Shown in pieces: positions 21,074 to 21,832 of a DNA stretch of 21,832 bases. The notes beneath the pieces are model-generated. The model saw nothing but the letters and a program-made list of their open reading frames with translations. It was not told the origin of the DNA and ran no database searches. The translations under genes were made by a program, and so were the position numbers. How positions within the stretch are numbered: position 1 is the first letter of the stretch; every line of letters begins with the position of its first letter. Origin of the DNA: a virus; the IMG/VR virus record IMGVR_UViG_3300048918_000297, positions 1 to 21,832 of that record. One strand, given 5' to 3'.

Positions 21074-21390
21074 AGACCTACACCGCACTTCTCGCCCTAC
21101 CGGACGGACGCATGGCGAACGAAGCCGCCACCCGCATCCCCGGTGCTCAGGTCATCGACAACACGCAGGCCGGTGTCTGGCTCGTCTGGACGGGGGACGC
21201 GGAGAACGACAAGGCAGGGGTGGACCTCCTCCAGGAGATGCGCCTCCGCGCCGAGATGTTTCCCGAGTTCGCGGAGGGCGGTGTCACCACCCCATCGGGT
21301 GCTGACCCCACCCTGTTCCAGACCACTCCGTTCCTCGTTCTCCAAGGAGCCTGCACCGTGATCCACACCGAGGAGGTCCTATGCCTATGA
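21070..21390 (+). CDS. Hypothetical protein (106 aa)
   Basis: Reading frame from TTG 21070, which overlaps the previous stop (TTGA) and has AAGGGAG at about 21053-21059. The first ATG is at 21112. The product KTYTALLALPDGRMANEAATRI starts with a strand and a basic loop, then GVWLVWTGDAENDKAG, a helix LLQEMRLRAEMFPEFAEGG and a C-terminal TPFLVLQGACTVIH. The family is not recognised. It probably shares the operon with the ThyA-like gene. The alternative start changes the protein only at its N-terminus. Confidence 0.7.
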   Translation: MKTYTALLALPDGRMANEAATRIPGAQVIDNTQAGVWLVWTGDAENDKAGVDLLQEMRLRAEMFPEFAEGGVTTPSGADPTLFQTTPFLVLQGACTVIHTEEVLCL

Positions 21391-21632
21391 TCAACCACGG
21401 GACGAGGAGCGGATACTACGCTCACCGTCGGCTGGGTCAGACGCCGTGCGACGACTGTCGTGCGGCGATCAACGAGTACGTCCGGGAGTACCGAGAGAAG
21501 AACGGGCTGGCCCGGAACCGCGCTGGTGAGAAGGTCCGGCGCAAGGCGATGGCCGCGCTGCGGGACCGCTATCGCGAGGAGTACGAAGAACTCGTAGAGG
21601 AGTTCCGGGCAGAGGAGAGCAACTTGATATGA
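21381..21632 (+). CDS. Basic CxxC helical protein (83 aa)
   Basis: ATG at 21381 with GAGGAGG at about 21369-21375. Residues 6-30 HGTRSGYYAHRRLGQTPCDDCR carry His and a CDDC knuckle, a common actinophage pattern of unknown role, followed by a long basic then acidic helix (AAINEYVREYREKNGLARNRAGEKVRRKAMAAL ... EELVEEFRAEE). It could be a small DNA-binding or protein-binding helical hairpin. It overlaps the preceding gene by 10 bases and the next by four. Confidence 0.75.
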   Translation: MPMINHGTRSGYYAHRRLGQTPCDDCRAAINEYVREYREKNGLARNRAGEKVRRKAMAALRDRYREEYEELVEEFRAEESNLI

Positions 21633-21745
21633 CCTGGTGGCTCTGGGTGATCATCGGGGCCATCATCTATCTAATCATTCTGCTGTTTATCTGGGCGCTA
21701 CTCAAGGCAGCCGGGGACGAAGACGAGAGAAGAGGTTACAAGTGA
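21629..21745 (+). CDS. Single-pass membrane peptide (38 aa)
   Basis: ATG at 21629 overlaps the previous TGA (ATGA). The product is one transmembrane helix (TWWLWVIIGAIIYLIILLFIW) with a short charged C-terminus (KAAGDEDERRGYK), so it is probably inserted with the tail in the cytoplasm. Such tiny membrane proteins occur in many phages and could alter the host membrane. Its bounds rest on overlaps on both sides. Confidence 0.7.
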   Translation: MTWWLWVIIGAIIYLIILLFIWALLKAAGDEDERRGYK

Positions 21746-21832
21746 TGGACCACCCCACGTTCGTGCGTGTGGAGTACTGGAACGGGATGACCGCGTCCTG
21801 GGGGACCGGGCACGCCGGGATCAACCTGATGA
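21745..21832 (+). CDS. Partial hypothetical protein, runs off the window end
   Basis: ATG at 21745 overlaps the previous stop (TGATG). 29 codons are visible before the window ends: MDHPTFVRVEYWNGMTASW and then GTGHAGINLM. It is aromatic and beta-like. I cannot assign a family from the fragment. Confidence 0.6.
   Translation, partial: MDHPTFVRVEYWNGMTASWGTGHAGINLM

Noticed and set aside
21063-21305. ATG frame starting MQIEDLHRTSR at 21063 inside the end of the ThyA-like gene.
   Set aside because: It is Arg/Pro/His-rich without pattern. The overlapping TTG 21070 frame has better composition and continues to a coupled downstream gene.
1-21832. Many long open frames on the minus strand, for example 14289-15254 and 7032-7757.
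   Set aside because: They lie opposite clear + strand genes with recognisable motifs, lack ribosome sites, and arise because GC-rich DNA has few stop codons.
1-21832. CRISPR arrays, tRNA genes, insertion sequences, integrase or attachment sites.
   Set aside because: No regularly spaced repeats, no cloverleaf-like segments noticed, and no transposase or integrase motifs. The only repeat family is the five promoter-like cassettes.

Overview
The window is a GC-rich, almost fully coding, single-strand (+) stretch typical of the early/replication half of a lytic tailed phage of an actinobacterium. The reasons are many very short genes joined by ATGA, GTGA or TGATG overlaps, frequent GTG starts, purine-rich Shine-Dalgarno sites, no tRNA/rRNA, and a full set of phage replication genes. 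Host genus and phage cluster cannot be fixed from the sequence alone. I see no structural, lysis or integration genes.

Layout. 18-1274: small early genes ending in a VRR-NUC nuclease. 1275-1516: hairpin plus promoter-like cassette A. 1517-2919: short Cys-rich proteins and an HNH/AP2-like endonuclease. Cassette B, then 2974-8472: several zinc-ribbon mini-proteins, a zincin/DUF2786-type protein, a possible Cys-His-Asp enzyme and an SNF2-type helicase. Cassette C, then 8526-12879: a membrane/coiled-coil protein, a primase-helicase, an HTH protein and a candidate GT-A glycosyltransferase. Cassette D, then 12982-17992 (and probably on to 18861): DUF3846 protein, lysine/alanine-tailed acidic protein, DUF2800 exonuclease with Cys cluster, DUF2815-type ssDNA-binding protein, a strongly structured intergenic element, and a family A DNA polymerase; then a helical base-modification protein. 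Cassette E, then 18942-21832: zinc-finger protein, thymidylate-synthase-like/MazG-like fusion, and small ORFs running off the end.

Two things stand out. First, a protein resembling the alpha-glutamyl/putrescinyl-thymine pyrophosphorylase / 5-hmdU DNA kinase helical domain family lies beside a dUMP-type ThyA homologue fused to an Nmad1 (DUF1599)-like domain. With the candidate glycosyltransferase upstream, this suggests that the phage replaces or hypermodifies thymine in its DNA. Second, five transcription units begin with a repeated cassette: CTAG-rich -10-like GCTAGGCTAG, a short AGGCAAC leader, a hairpin that keeps its pairing while its sequence changes (absent in copy E), and an invariant GAGAAAGG ribosome site. 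Two upstream genes use the TAG inside this cassette as their stop codon.
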